This document shows, one piece after another, positions 55,887 to 64,000 of a stretch of DNA of 64,000 nucleotides. A model generated the notes under the pieces. The model searched no databases. It had not been told where the DNA came from and was given only the letters and a program-made list of their open reading frames with translations. The position numbers were made by a program, and so were the translations under genes. Within the stretch, counting starts at the first letter, position 1. Each line of letters starts with the position of its first letter. Origin of the DNA: Marinicauda algicola (lineage in GTDB: Bacteria; Pseudomonadota; Alphaproteobacteria; Caulobacterales; Maricaulaceae); the NCBI RefSeq assembly GCF_017161425.1, contig NZ_CP071057.1, forward strand, positions 3,039,501-3,103,500, given 5' to 3'.

Positions 55887-57938
55887 ATGAGACACCGCCC
55901 GCACATCCGCCATTTCGCCGGCCTGCTCGCTGCCGGAGCGCTTGCCGCCGGCGCGCAAGCCCAGAGCCCCATGGAGATCGAGCACCTGTTCGAGATCGGC
56001 CAGGTCGGCTCCGCCGCGCTGTCCCCGGACGGCGAGCATGTCGCCTACGCCCTCTCCGACCCGCGCAACATCGCCGAGGGCGAGGAGAACGGGGCGGCCG
56101 ACATCCACCTCTGGATCGGCCGGCGCGGGCAGACGCCGAGGGCCTATGTGCAGGGCGACATCACCGTGTCGGACGTCGCCTGGCGGCCGGGCGCCGGAAC
56201 CGTGACCTTCACCGCCAAGCGCGGCGAGGACGAGCATCGCGCGCTCTACGAGATCGATCCGCAAGGGGGCGAGGCGGTGCGCCTGTTCGCCCACGAGAAC
56301 GATCTCTCGCGCTATGTCTGGGGCCCGGATGGGCAGACCCTCTACTTCGTCGCCGAGGCGAAGGAGGAGGACGAGCCCTTCGAGGACAGGGGCTTCGACG
56401 CCTATGCCTATGAGGAAGACCCCGACTATTCCTACCTCTGGAGCGTGCGCTTCGAGGACGGGCAAGTCGGCGAGCCCGGGCGTTTCGATCTGGACGGCGA
56501 TGTCAGCGATATCGAGATGTCCCATTCCGGCGAGACGATCGCCGTGGCGCTCGCCCCGACCCCGCTGATCGACGATTTCTACATGAACCGGCGCTGGCAC
56601 ATCGTGGAGACCGACGGCGGCGAGGTGCGCGCGGTCGTGGAGACCGACGGCAAGATCGGCCAGGTCGCCTTCTCGCCCGACGATTCCCGGCTCGCCTTCA
56701 TCACCGGCGTCGACGTGAACGATCCTGCCGCCGGCACGCTGGCCGTCGTCGATGCCTCGTCCGGCGCGTACACGCTGATCGCCCGCGCGGCCGAGCAGCA
56801 CGTCCAGGATGCGGACTGGCTCGACAACGACTCCATCCTGGCGCTGGCACATGTCAGCACGCAGAGCGCGCTCGTCACCTATTCGGTCACCGGGCGCGAG
56901 GAGCGGCGCGTGGTGCAGGACGATGTGGTGGTGCGCGACTTCGATCTCGATCACCGCAGCGGACGCTTCGCCGCGATCGCGGACTCCGCGCGCCATCCGC
57001 GCGAGGTCTTCTTCGGCGACCGGCGCGGCAACCTGCGCCGCCTGCACGACCACAACCCGCTCCTGGCCGGCCTGCAGCTGGGCGAGCAGCGGGTCTTCTC
57101 CTACGAGGCGCGCGATGGCGTGCGCATCGACGGGGTGCTGATCACCCCGCCGGGCGAGGCGCCCGAGGGCGGCTGGCCGCTCATCCTGACCGTCCACGGC
57201 GGGCCGGAGGCCCATGACAGCGACGGCTGGCTGACGAGCTATTCCGATCCCGGACATATCGGGGCGGGCGATGGCTATGCGGTCTACTATCCGAACTATC
57301 GCGGCTCGACCGGGCGCGGGGTGGACTTCGCCAAGGCCCACCAGCAGGACTATGCCGGGACCGAGTTCGACGATCTCGTCGACGCGGTCGACGCCCTTGC
57401 CGAGGCCGGCATCGTCGATCCCGACCGGGCCGGAATCACCGGCGGGTCCTATGGCGGCTATGCCTCGATGTGGGGCGCGACCGCGCTGTCCGAGCACTTT
57501 GCCGCCTCGGTCGCCTTCGTCGGCATCTCCGACAACATCTCCAAGTTCGGCACGACCGACATCCCGACCGAGATGTACCATGTCCACGCCCGCATCTGGC
57601 CGTGGGAAGACTGGCGCTTCTTCCTGGAGCGCAGCCCGATCTTCCATGTCGACAAGGCGCAGACGCCGCTGCTCATCCTGCACGGCGAGGAGGACACCCG
57701 CGTGCATCCCAGCCAGTCGATGGAGCTCTACCGGCACATGAAGGTGCGCACCGACACGCCCGTGCGGCTGATCTTCTATCCCGGAGAGGGCCACGGCAAC
57801 CGCGGGGCCGCCGCCCAGTTCGACTACGCCCACCGCATGATGCGCTGGTTCGACCACTATCTCATGGGCGAAGGCGGCGAACCGCCGGCCCAGGAACTGC
57901 CGCTGGAGGAGCTGATCGGGAGCGAGGAGGAGGAGTAG
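55887..57938 (+). CDS. S9 family serine peptidase (prolyl oligopeptidase fold), copy 2
   Basis: This 683-residue paralogue of the preceding gene has the same layout: signal peptide (to AQAQ), propeller, catalytic domain with GITGGSYGGYASMW, the His in YPGEGHGNRG and the Asp in HGEEDTRV. Sequence near identity occurs in VALAPTPLIDD, GGWPLILTVHGGPEAHDS and YRGSTGRG. The ATG at 55887 follows GGAGGAG; ATG 55875 is inside that SD, so it is rejected. Tandem duplication is inferred. Confidence 0.92.
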   Translation: MRHRPHIRHFAGLLAAGALAAGAQAQSPMEIEHLFEIGQVGSAALSPDGEHVAYALSDPRNIAEGEENGAADIHLWIGRRGQTPRAYVQGDITVSDVAWRPGAGTVTFTAKRGEDEHRALYEIDPQGGEAVRLFAHENDLSRYVWGPDGQTLYFVAEAKEEDEPFEDRGFDAYAYEEDPDYSYLWSVRFEDGQVGEPGRFDLDGDVSDIEMSHSGETIAVALAPTPLIDDFYMNRRWHIVETDGGEVRAVVETDGKIGQVAFSPDDSRLAFITGVDVNDPAAGTLAVVDASSGAYTLIARAAEQHVQDADWLDNDSILALAHVSTQSALVTYSVTGREERRVVQDDVVVRDFDLDHRSGRFAAIADSARHPREVFFGDRRGNLRRLHDHNPLLAGLQLGEQRVFSYEARDGVRIDGVLITPPGEAPEGGWPLILTVHGGPEAHDSDGWLTSYSDPGHIGAGDGYAVYYPNYRGSTGRGVDFAKAHQQDYAGTEFDDLVDAVDALAEAGIVDPDRAGITGGSYGGYASMWGATALSEHFAASVAFVGISDNISKFGTTDIPTEMYHVHARIWPWEDWRFFLERSPIFHVDKAQTPLLILHGEEDTRVHPSQSMELYRHMKVRTDTPVRLIFYPGEGHGNRGAAAQFDYAHRMMRWFDHYLMGEGGEPPAQELPLEELIGSEEEE

Positions 57939-57959
57939 TTTTCCGGTGTGATCGACAGG

Positions 57960-57991
57960 ATGCGGCGGCTTCAGGCGAAGCCGCCGCATTT
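57960..57991 (+). terminator. Rho-independent terminator after second S9 gene
   Basis: A perfect 12-bp stem (ATGCGGCGGCTT at 57960-57971, complement at 57978-57989) with a 6-base loop is followed by TT-C-G-TT. Confidence 0.8.
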
Positions 57992-58067
57992 CGTTCGAGG
58001 GCACCTCTCGCCATCGCGGGAGTGCCGGTCTAGGCTCGCGCCAAATCACGAAACGGGAGGACTGCTC

Positions 58068-58847
58068 ATGTCGGAAAAGGATCTGTCGCTGGAGGGCCGT
58101 GTCGCGCTCATCGCAGGGGCGAGCCGCGGAATCGGGGAAGCCACCGCCAGGCGCCTGGCGCGCAACGGCGCCATGGTGATCTGCTCCAGCCGCAAGATCG
58201 CCGACTGCCAGGCCGTCGCCGATGCGATCGTCAAGGAAGGCGGCAAGGCGCGCGCCATGGTGCTCCACCTGGGCGAGGCCGAGCATCGCGAGAAGGCGAT
58301 GGAGGACATCAAGGCGAACGAGGGCCGGCTCGACATCCTGGTCAACAACGGTGCCACCTCGCCCTATTTCGGCGAGGCGCGCGACACGCCCGACAGCGCC
58401 TGGGACAAGACGTTCGAGGTCAATGTGAAGGGTCCGTTCTTCCTGTCCTCGCTGGCGGTGAACACCTTCATGAAGGAGCAGGGCAAGGGCGCGATCGTCA
58501 ATGTCGCCTCGATCAACGGCATCCGGCCGGGCTTCTTTCAGGGCGCCTACTCGATCTCCAAGGCCGCTCTGATCTCCGCCACGCAGGTCCTCGCCCAGGA
58601 ATGCGGCGGGTTCGGCGTGCGCGTGAACGCGCTGTGTCCGGGCCTCACCGAGACCAAGCTCGCCAGCGCGCTCACCTCCAATCCCGAACTGGAAGGCATG
58701 ATGCAGCGCAATTTCTCGATCCAGCGCGTCGGCCAGCCCGAGGACATGGCCGCGGCCATTCATTATCTCGCGAGCGACGCGTCGAGCTACATGACCGGCC
58801 AGTGCCTGATCGTGGATGGCGGCATCACCGCCCGCGGACCTCTCTGA
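58068..58847 (+). CDS. SDR family oxidoreductase
   Basis: This 259-residue classical short-chain dehydrogenase has the cofactor loop AGASRGIGEA at about 17-26, LVNNGATSPYFG (NNG in place of the usual NNAG) and the catalytic YSISK preceded by a Ser in VNVASING. The end is YMTGQCLIVDGG. NAD(P) preference and substrate are open. It lies 9 bases upstream of kynU, so the two are probably one transcript. The ATG at 58068 follows GGGAGG. Confidence 0.88.
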   Translation: MSEKDLSLEGRVALIAGASRGIGEATARRLARNGAMVICSSRKIADCQAVADAIVKEGGKARAMVLHLGEAEHREKAMEDIKANEGRLDILVNNGATSPYFGEARDTPDSAWDKTFEVNVKGPFFLSSLAVNTFMKEQGKGAIVNVASINGIRPGFFQGAYSISKAALISATQVLAQECGGFGVRVNALCPGLTETKLASALTSNPELEGMMQRNFSIQRVGQPEDMAAAIHYLASDASSYMTGQCLIVDGGITARGPL

Positions 58848-58856
58848 GGTTCGCCC

Positions 58857-60077
58857 ATGGCCCTACCCGAGCGTGAAGAGATCGCGCGGCTCGATGCGGA
58901 CGATCCGCTGAAGGGCGCGCGCGACCGGTTCGACCTTCCCGACGGCGTCATCTATCTCGACGGCAATTCGCTGGGTCCCCCGCCCAGGCGCGCGCTGGAA
59001 CGCCTCGAGGAAGCGGCGCGCGTGGAGTGGGGGCGCGGCCTCATCAAGTCGTGGAACGATGCCGGCTGGATGGACCTGCCGCTGACGACGGGCGCGAAGC
59101 TCGCCCGCCTGATCGGCGCGGACGAAGGCGAGGTGGTGTGCGCGGACACGGTCACCATCCTCATCTTCAAGCTCGCCGCCGCGCTGATCCGGACCAGGCC
59201 CGGCAAGGCGGTGGCGGTCGAACGCGGGGACTTCCCGACCGACGGCTACGTGCTCGAAGGCCTGTCCAGGCTCGCCGGCTGCCCCTTCGCCTATGTCGAG
59301 CCGGGCACCTCGCCGGCGGACATGAACAAGGACATCGGCGTCCTCGTCAGGAGCGCGGTCCACTACAAGACCGCCGAGATCGCCGACATCGCCCGATGGG
59401 AAGCCGAGGCGAAGCAGACGGGGCTCGACATCGTCTGGGACCTTTCCCATGCCACCGGCCTCGTCGACCTGCACCTGAAGCGCGACGGGGCGAAATATGC
59501 GGTCGGCTGCGGCTACAAATTCCTCAATGGCGGGCCCGGCGCGCCGGCCTTCCTCTATTGCCGGTCCGACCTCATCGGGGACATCGACCATCCCCTGACC
59601 GGCTGGCTCGGCCATGCCGCGCCCTTCGATTTCACCGACGGCTACGTGCCGGCCGGCGATATCCGCCGCTTCATCACCTCCTCGCCCTCGATCCTGGCGA
59701 TCACCAGCCTGAAGGCCGCGCTGGAGGCCTATGACGGGCTCGATCTCGCCCGGGTCGAGGAGAAGGCGCGGCGGCTCGGCGACATCTTCCTTCAGGCCGC
59801 CGGCGAGCTCGGCCTTGCCACCATCTCGCCGGGCATCGGGGAGCGGCGCGGCGGGCATGTCTGCATCCGCCACCCGCACGGCTACGCGGTGGTGCAGGCG
59901 CTCATCGCGCGCGGCATCATCGGCGATTTCCGCGCGCCGGACCTGATGCGCTTCGGCTTCAGCCCGCTCTACCTGTCGTATGCGGAGGTCTTCGACGCGG
60001 CCCTGCAGATGATGGAGGTCGTCGAGACGCGCGAATACGAGCGCCCCGAGTTCAATGTACGCAAGGCGGTGACCTGA
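58857..60077 (+). CDS. kynU: Kynureninase
   Basis: This PLP enzyme cleaves kynurenine to anthranilate and alanine in tryptophan degradation. The 406-residue protein has VIYLDGNSLGPPPRRAL, the PLP-contact segment DIVWDLSHATG and the Schiff-base Lys221 in GCGYKFLNGGPGAPAF. Size and motifs match the family. No kynA, kynB or anthranilate gene is nearby, so either the pathway is scattered or it is salvaging kynurenine. Paired with an SDR upstream. Confidence 0.93.
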   Translation: MALPEREEIARLDADDPLKGARDRFDLPDGVIYLDGNSLGPPPRRALERLEEAARVEWGRGLIKSWNDAGWMDLPLTTGAKLARLIGADEGEVVCADTVTILIFKLAAALIRTRPGKAVAVERGDFPTDGYVLEGLSRLAGCPFAYVEPGTSPADMNKDIGVLVRSAVHYKTAEIADIARWEAEAKQTGLDIVWDLSHATGLVDLHLKRDGAKYAVGCGYKFLNGGPGAPAFLYCRSDLIGDIDHPLTGWLGHAAPFDFTDGYVPAGDIRRFITSSPSILAITSLKAALEAYDGLDLARVEEKARRLGDIFLQAAGELGLATISPGIGERRGGHVCIRHPHGYAVVQALIARGIIGDFRAPDLMRFGFSPLYLSYAEVFDAALQMMEVVETREYERPEFNVRKAVT

Positions 60078-60154
60078 AGCCGCTTGCGTGCCGGCGCGAT
60101 CCTCCGCAATCTTCCCGCCGGCAAAGCCTTGAAAACGGGCCGGGGAGGAAAGCC

Positions 60155-61222
60155 ATGACCTGGATCGTCCGGGGCGCGATCGCGCTCGGTATCGTCGTCC
60201 TCTTGCTGCTGGGGCTCGCCTACGGGCCGGGCGCGCTGCAGGCGCAGCGCTTCGAGCCGGTGCCGCTCGATCCCGAACTCGACGCGATGTTCACAGACCC
60301 GCTCGAGCCGCTGGCGCGCGAGGGCGACTTCTTCGGCGCGGAGGATCTCGAGCCCGGCCCGGACGGACGGCTCTATACCAGCCTCGCCGACGGGCGCATC
60401 CTGGCGCGCGCTCCCGAAGGGGGCTGGGAGGAATTCGCCCATACCGGCGGGCGCCCGCTCGGCCTCGCCTTCGGCCCGGACGGCGCCCTGTTCGTCGCCG
60501 ATGCGCTCAAGGGCCTCCTGAAGCGGACACAGACCGGCTGGCAGACCTGGCTCGCCGACGAGAGCGAGGGCGGGCCGCTCGTCTTCACCGACGATCTCAC
60601 CGTGCTGGCGGACGGCTCGGTGATCCTCACCGACGCCTCGCGGCGCTATGGCTACGGCGAATACATGACCTCCTTCCTCGAAGGCGAGCAGACCGGGGTG
60701 GTCTACCGCGTCACGGCCCCTGGCGAATACACCGTGCTGATGGAAGGGCGCGCCTTCATCAACGGGGTCGACCACGATCCGGCGACGGGCCTCGTCTACG
60801 TCAACGAGACCTGGGCCGGGCAGGTCTGGGAGCTCGACCCGGCCTCCGGCGAGCACCGGGTCATCATCGACGGGCTTCCCGGCTATCCCGACAATCTCGA
60901 ATTCGACGCCGGGCGCGGTCTCATCTGGATCGCGCTGCCCTCGCGGCGCAGCCCGGAGCTGGAGCCGCTGCATCCGCGCCCCTTCGTGAAGCGGCTTGCC
61001 TGGCGCTGGATCCAGGTCGCGGGCCTGCCCGAGCTTCCGCCGCGGCCCGTCATGGGCCTCGCGATCACGCCCGAAGGCGAGCCCGTCCATGCGCTCCTAG
61101 GGCCGGACGACCAGGATTTCGGGATCACCACGATCCTGCCCTGGCAGGGCGCGCTGTGGGTCGCCGGCCTCGAGCGGGAAGGCGTGGAGACCTATCCGCT
61201 GCCCGGAGGCCGCGAACGATGA
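60155..61222 (+). CDS. SMP-30/strictosidine synthase-like protein
   Basis: This 355-residue protein has one N-terminal membrane segment (about 5-25) and a six-bladed propeller: DLEPGPDGRLYTSLADGRI, GLAFGPDGALFVADALKGL, VFTDDLTVLADGSVILTDAS and INGVDHDPATGLVYVNETW. The pattern follows strictosidine synthase-like lactonases or esterases. Probably a periplasmic, membrane-anchored hydrolase; the substrate is unknown. Its stop overlaps the next SDR start in ATGA. Confidence 0.8.
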   Translation: MTWIVRGAIALGIVVLLLLGLAYGPGALQAQRFEPVPLDPELDAMFTDPLEPLAREGDFFGAEDLEPGPDGRLYTSLADGRILARAPEGGWEEFAHTGGRPLGLAFGPDGALFVADALKGLLKRTQTGWQTWLADESEGGPLVFTDDLTVLADGSVILTDASRRYGYGEYMTSFLEGEQTGVVYRVTAPGEYTVLMEGRAFINGVDHDPATGLVYVNETWAGQVWELDPASGEHRVIIDGLPGYPDNLEFDAGRGLIWIALPSRRSPELEPLHPRPFVKRLAWRWIQVAGLPELPPRPVMGLAITPEGEPVHALLGPDDQDFGITTILPWQGALWVAGLEREGVETYPLPGGRER

Positions 61223-62010
61223 GCCGGACCGTCCTCGTCACCGGCGGCTCGCGCGGCATCGGCCTGGCCCTGTCGCGCGAGTTCGCGCGGCGCGGCGATC
61301 GCCTGCTCTGGGCCTCGCTGAAGGCGCAGGAGATCGAGGACGGCCGACGCGCCCTGCTCGCCGATCATCCGGATGCGCAGGTCGAGGGCCTCCCGATCGA
61401 TCTCTCGGCGCCCGGCACCCCCGAGGAGGTGGTCAACTGGGCCCTGTCCAGGGCCGAGCGCATCGACGCGCTCGTCAACAATGCCGGCTTCGGCGCCTAC
61501 GGGCTGAGCAAGGATATCGCCTTCGAGCGCGAGCGCGCGATGATCGCCGTCAACGTCTCCGCCCTGCATGCCCTCACGCGCGCCTTCATCCCCGTGATGG
61601 AGGACGCCGGGGGCGGATCGATCGTCAACATCGCCTCCAACTCGGCCTACCAGCCCGCGCCGGGCCTCGCGGTCTATGCCGCCACCAAGGCCTTCGTGAA
61701 GCACTATTCCGAGGCGCTCGCCGCCGAGCTGAAGGAGGCCGCAAGCCCTGTCCGCGTGCTGACGGTCTGCCCGGCAGCGGTCAGGGATACCGACTTCAAG
61801 ACCGACGCGGACATGGCCCATATCCGCACCTTCGACTCCATCGCCACCACCACGGCCGAAGAGGTCGCGCGCGACATCGTCAGGGGGCTGGAAACCGGCA
61901 AGGACTTCGTGCTGACCGGCGCGGCCATGCGGCGCTCCTATCTGCTGATGAAGCTCCTGCCCGCACCGGCGGTGCGCTGGCTAGTGCGCCGCGAACTTGC
62001 CGGCGTCTAG
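61219..62010 (+). CDS. SDR family oxidoreductase (DltE/SadH-like)
   Basis: This 263-residue short-chain dehydrogenase has VTGGSRGIGLALSREFARRG, LVNNAGFGAYG and the catalytic YAATK preceded by NIASNSAYQ. The C-terminal MRRSYLLMKLLPAPAVRWL is a helical hydrophobic extension seen in membrane-associated DltE-like SDRs. It is translationally coupled to the SMP-30-like gene. Substrate unknown. Its stop overlaps the MerR gene stop in CTAG. Confidence 0.85.
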   Translation: MSRTVLVTGGSRGIGLALSREFARRGDRLLWASLKAQEIEDGRRALLADHPDAQVEGLPIDLSAPGTPEEVVNWALSRAERIDALVNNAGFGAYGLSKDIAFERERAMIAVNVSALHALTRAFIPVMEDAGGGSIVNIASNSAYQPAPGLAVYAATKAFVKHYSEALAAELKEAASPVRVLTVCPAAVRDTDFKTDADMAHIRTFDSIATTTAEEVARDIVRGLETGKDFVLTGAAMRRSYLLMKLLPAPAVRWLVRRELAGV

Positions 62011-62423
62011 CGGACGCGCCGCGCGAGGCGCTCCTTCGCGCCGTCGTGGATCACCTTGAGCTCGGCGAGCGTCGTATCGATCTGGGCGCGTTTGTCTTCC
62101 AGCTCGGCGATCTTCTCGGCCGTCTTCTCGATGACGAATCTGAGCTGGCGCTCCCGGCCCTCGCCCTCGCGCCCGTAGAGGTCGAGGAAGGTCTTGATGT
62201 CGGACAGCTTCGAGCCGATCGCCTTGGCGCGAAGGATCAGGCTCAGCCGGCGCTTGTCGGCCTCGGTGTAGATGCGCTGCTGCCCCACGCGGCGCGGGTG
62301 CAGGAGGCCCTTATCCTCGTAGAAGCGGATGGCGCGCGGCGTCACGCCGAACGCCTCGGCGAGATCGGCGATGCCGTAGAGCGCCTCGCCGGCGTCGCGA
62401 GATGATGACCGTACGTCGTCCAT
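62007..62423 (-). CDS. MerR family regulator (LiuR-like)
   Basis: This 138-residue regulator has the winged-helix start LYGIADLAEAFGVTPRAIRFYEDKGLLHP, RRVGQQRIYTEADKRRLSLIL and a coiled-coil tail (EKTAEKIAELEDKRAQIDTT). It lacks the Cys ligands of metal sensors. It resembles MerR regulators of branched-chain or fatty acyl-CoA catabolism such as LiuR. It is divergent from an AtuB-like SDR and a carboxyltransferase, with a perfect palindrome between. A TTGTAA/TAATGA promoter on the minus strand would start transcription near the ATG. Confidence 0.88.
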   Translation of the reverse strand: MDDVRSSSRDAGEALYGIADLAEAFGVTPRAIRFYEDKGLLHPRRVGQQRIYTEADKRRLSLILRAKAIGSKLSDIKTFLDLYGREGEGRERQLRFVIEKTAEKIAELEDKRAQIDTTLAELKVIHDGAKERLARRVR

Positions 62424-62467
62424 GGTCAAATCATTAGCGCCGCATGCTTCCCCTTACAAGAGGCACT

Positions 62468-62481
62468 TGACGTATACGTCA
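62468..62481. promoter_or_regulatory. Perfect 14-base palindrome TGACGTATACGTCA
   Basis: This lies in the gap between the divergent MerR gene and the AtuB-like SDR gene, at the place expected for a MerR-type operator. The TTGACG that starts at 62467 could also be a -35 box for the SDR. Confidence 0.6.
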
Positions 62482-62550
62482 GCCATGAGGGAAGGTCGGT
62501 TCCCGGACGAGCCCGCAACGGGCCGAAACGGGGAGGAGACGCGCGGCGCG

Positions 62551-63435
62551 ATGAGCGGGACCGGCCAGTATGACAGCGTGTTCAGGCCCGGCCTCTTCGA
62601 GGGCCGGACCGTCATCGTGACCGGCGGCGGCTCGGGGATCGGGCGCTGCACCGCGCACGAGCTGGCTCATCTCGGCGCAAGGGTCGTCATCACCGGGCGC
62701 AAGGCCGACAAGCTCGCGGCGACCGCGCAGGAAATCCGCTCCGATGGCGGGCAGTGCGAGACGAGCGCCTTCGACATTCGCGACGAGGAGGCCGTCAAGG
62801 CCGCGATCGGCGAGATCGTCGCGGCGCACGGACCCGTCCACGGCCTCGTCAACAATGCCGGCGGGCAGTTCCCGGCCGAGCTGAAGGACATCTCCAGGAA
62901 GGGCTGGGAGGCCGTCGTCGCAACCAACCTGACCGGCGGCTTCCTCGTCATGCGCGAGGTGTTTCAGGCGAGCATGGCCGAACACGGCGGGGCGATCGTC
63001 AACATGACCGCCGACATGTGGGGCGGCATGCCCGGCATGGGCCATTCCGGCGCCGCGCGGGCGGGCATGAGCAATCTCACCATGACGGCGGCCTACGAGT
63101 GGGCCAGGCACGGCGTGCGCGTGAACGCGGTCGCGCCCGGCTGGATCGCGTCCTCGGGCATGGACACCTATGGCGGGGCGGTGAAGGCGATGATCCCGTA
63201 CCTGAAGCAGCACCTGCCGGCCAAGCGCCTCGGCTCGGAGGCGGAAGTCTCCGCGGCCATCGTGTTCCTGCTGTCGCCCGCGGCGAGCTTCATCACCGGG
63301 GTGACGCTTGCCATCGATGGCGGCGCGCCGCTCGGCAATCCGGCCTTCCCGCTGGAAGACCACGACAGGTTCGAGGTCTATAACGGCTTCCACCGCGCCG
63401 TGCCGCCGCAAGTCCTGCGCGGGGAGGAAAGCTGA
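62551..63435 (+). CDS. SDR family oxidoreductase, AtuB-like
   Basis: This 294-residue dehydrogenase begins YDSVFRPGLFEGRTVIVTGGGSGIGRC and has GLVNNAGGQFPAEL, MTADMWGGMPGMGHSGAARAG and APGWIASSGMDTY. The stretch with WGGMPGMGHSGAARAG takes the place of the usual YxxxK loop and is shared, from memory, with AtuB of acyclic terpene utilisation. It is likely involved in oxidising a branched alcohol, aldehyde or acyl-CoA. ATG 62551 follows GGAGGAG; upstream starts lack family similarity. It overlaps the next start by one base. Confidence 0.8.
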   Translation: MSGTGQYDSVFRPGLFEGRTVIVTGGGSGIGRCTAHELAHLGARVVITGRKADKLAATAQEIRSDGGQCETSAFDIRDEEAVKAAIGEIVAAHGPVHGLVNNAGGQFPAELKDISRKGWEAVVATNLTGGFLVMREVFQASMAEHGGAIVNMTADMWGGMPGMGHSGAARAGMSNLTMTAAYEWARHGVRVNAVAPGWIASSGMDTYGGAVKAMIPYLKQHLPAKRLGSEAEVSAAIVFLLSPAASFITGVTLAIDGGAPLGNPAFPLEDHDRFEVYNGFHRAVPPQVLRGEES

Positions 63436-64000
63436 TGCCGGTCCTCAATTCCCGCCTCAATCCCCAGAGCCCCGAGTTCAAGGCCAATGCCGAGGCGATG
63501 GCGGCAAAGCTGGCTGAGGTGCGCGCGCTCGAGGAGAAGGTGCGCGCCAACTCCGCCGCCAAGAAGGAACGCTTCGAGGAGCGCGGCCAGCTTCTGCCGC
63601 GCGAGCGCGTGGCGCGCCTGCTCGACCGGGATGCCCCCTTCATCGAGATCGCCCCGCTCGCGGGACTGAAGATGCACGACGATGACGGCGACCGCGGCGC
63701 GGCGGGCGGCGGCATGGTGACCGGCATCGGCGTGGTGTGCGGCAAGCGCTGCGTGGTCTCGGCGAGCGACAGCGCCATCAAGGGCGGCACGGTCGCCCCG
63801 ATGGGCCTGAAGAAGTCCCTGCGCGCGCAGGAGATCGCGCTCGAAAACAAGCTGCCGATGATCCACCTCGTGGAGTCCGGCGGCGCCAATCTGCTCTACC
63901 AGGCCGAGATCTTCGTCGATGGCGGGCGGGGCTTTGCCAACCAGGCGCGCCTGAGCGCGGCCGGAATTCCCCAGATCGCCGTCGTTCACGGCTCGTCGAC
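63435..64000 (+). CDS. Acyl-CoA carboxylase carboxyltransferase subunit (partial)
   Basis: The frame is open from ATG 63435 to the window edge, 188 codons. The product starts MPVLNSRLNPQSPEFKANA and shows the crotonase-like fold of biotin-dependent carboxylase beta subunits: ARLLDRDAPFIEIAPLAGL, GGGMVTGIGVVCGKRCVVSA and LPMIHLVESGGANLLYQAEIF. It resembles methylcrotonyl-CoA (LiuB) or geranyl-CoA (AtuC) carboxylase. The AtuB-like gene before it favours the latter only mildly. TGATG overlap shows coupling. Confidence 0.88.
   Translation, partial: MPVLNSRLNPQSPEFKANAEAMAAKLAEVRALEEKVRANSAAKKERFEERGQLLPRERVARLLDRDAPFIEIAPLAGLKMHDDDGDRGAAGGGMVTGIGVVCGKRCVVSASDSAIKGGTVAPMGLKKSLRAQEIALENKLPMIHLVESGGANLLYQAEIFVDGGRGFANQARLSAAGIPQIAVVHGSS

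Noticed and set aside
53669-55972. A 767-codon minus-strand frame opposite the first S9 peptidase
   Set aside because: Same shadow effect of third-position GC bias; no recognisable domain and no ribosome site.
55857-58763. A 968-codon open frame on the minus strand opposite the second S9 peptidase
   Set aside because: It is the antisense shadow of GC-rich coding sequence: composition is rich in Arg, Gly, His and Asp without any domain, and it opposes a gene with clear catalytic motifs.

Overview
The window is GC-rich, densely coded chromosomal DNA of an alphaproteobacterium. The gene order fits the Caulobacterales/Maricaulales side of the class (Hyphomonadaceae or Maricaulaceae-like): plsC, ydcF, ftsX, ftsE, MJ0042 finger protein, TIGR02302 protein, small lipoprotein, argH, tlpA; then tolQRAB-pal-cpoB-tilS-ftsH. 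The taxon is an inference from synteny and protein style. No rRNA, tRNA or CRISPR array was seen.

Layout. 1-9.4 kb: envelope and division block (DUF2125, PlsC, YdcF-like, FtsEX, MJ0042 protein, TIGR02302 protein) followed by argH and a divergent TlpA thioredoxin. 9.4-15 kb: NTF2-like secreted protein, membrane-anchored AraC regulator, beta-lactamase-fold hydrolase, etfBA, YceI. 15.2-23.7 kb: Tol-Pal envelope system, tilS and ftsH. 23.7-26.3 kb: three minus-strand genes (AraC regulator and two secreted lectin or galactose-binding-like proteins) lying between ftsH and folP. 26.4-34.7 kb: folP, an M23 peptidase lipoprotein, a hypothetical membrane protein, a homocysteine methyltransferase-like enzyme, a DEAD-box helicase, and a DUF305/LVIVD pair. 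34.8-42.4 kb is the accessory region: two paralogous chemoreceptors, a 3' remnant of thymidine kinase, paired GGTAA-N8-TTACC palindromes, and an AraC-type regulator split by an IS110-family element whose 5' non-coding end folds like a bridge RNA. 42.4-50.1 kb: tdk, ABC exporter, NhaC antiporter, M20 peptidase, thiD, thrB. 50.2-53.6 kb: circularly permuted ATP-grasp, Alpha-E and transglutaminase-like genes. 53.7-62 kb: tandem S9 peptidases, SDR enzymes, kynU, an SMP-30-like protein. 62-64 kb: a MerR regulator divergent from an AtuB-like SDR and an acyl-CoA carboxylase carboxyltransferase that runs off the end.

How it works together. Much of the window serves the envelope: FtsEX and Tol-Pal for division and outer-membrane constriction, FtsH for membrane proteolysis, PlsC for phospholipid synthesis. 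The last block looks like branched or terpenoid acyl-CoA catabolism under MerR control, with ETF as a plausible electron acceptor for acyl-CoA dehydrogenases. The most notable items are the IS110 insertion with its candidate bridge RNA, the ATP-grasp/Alpha-E/transglutaminase operon with a non-AUG start for the Alpha-E gene, the paired palindromes at 39.5-39.7 kb, the tdk remnant, and three convergent gene pairs whose stop codons overlap in the same CTAG.
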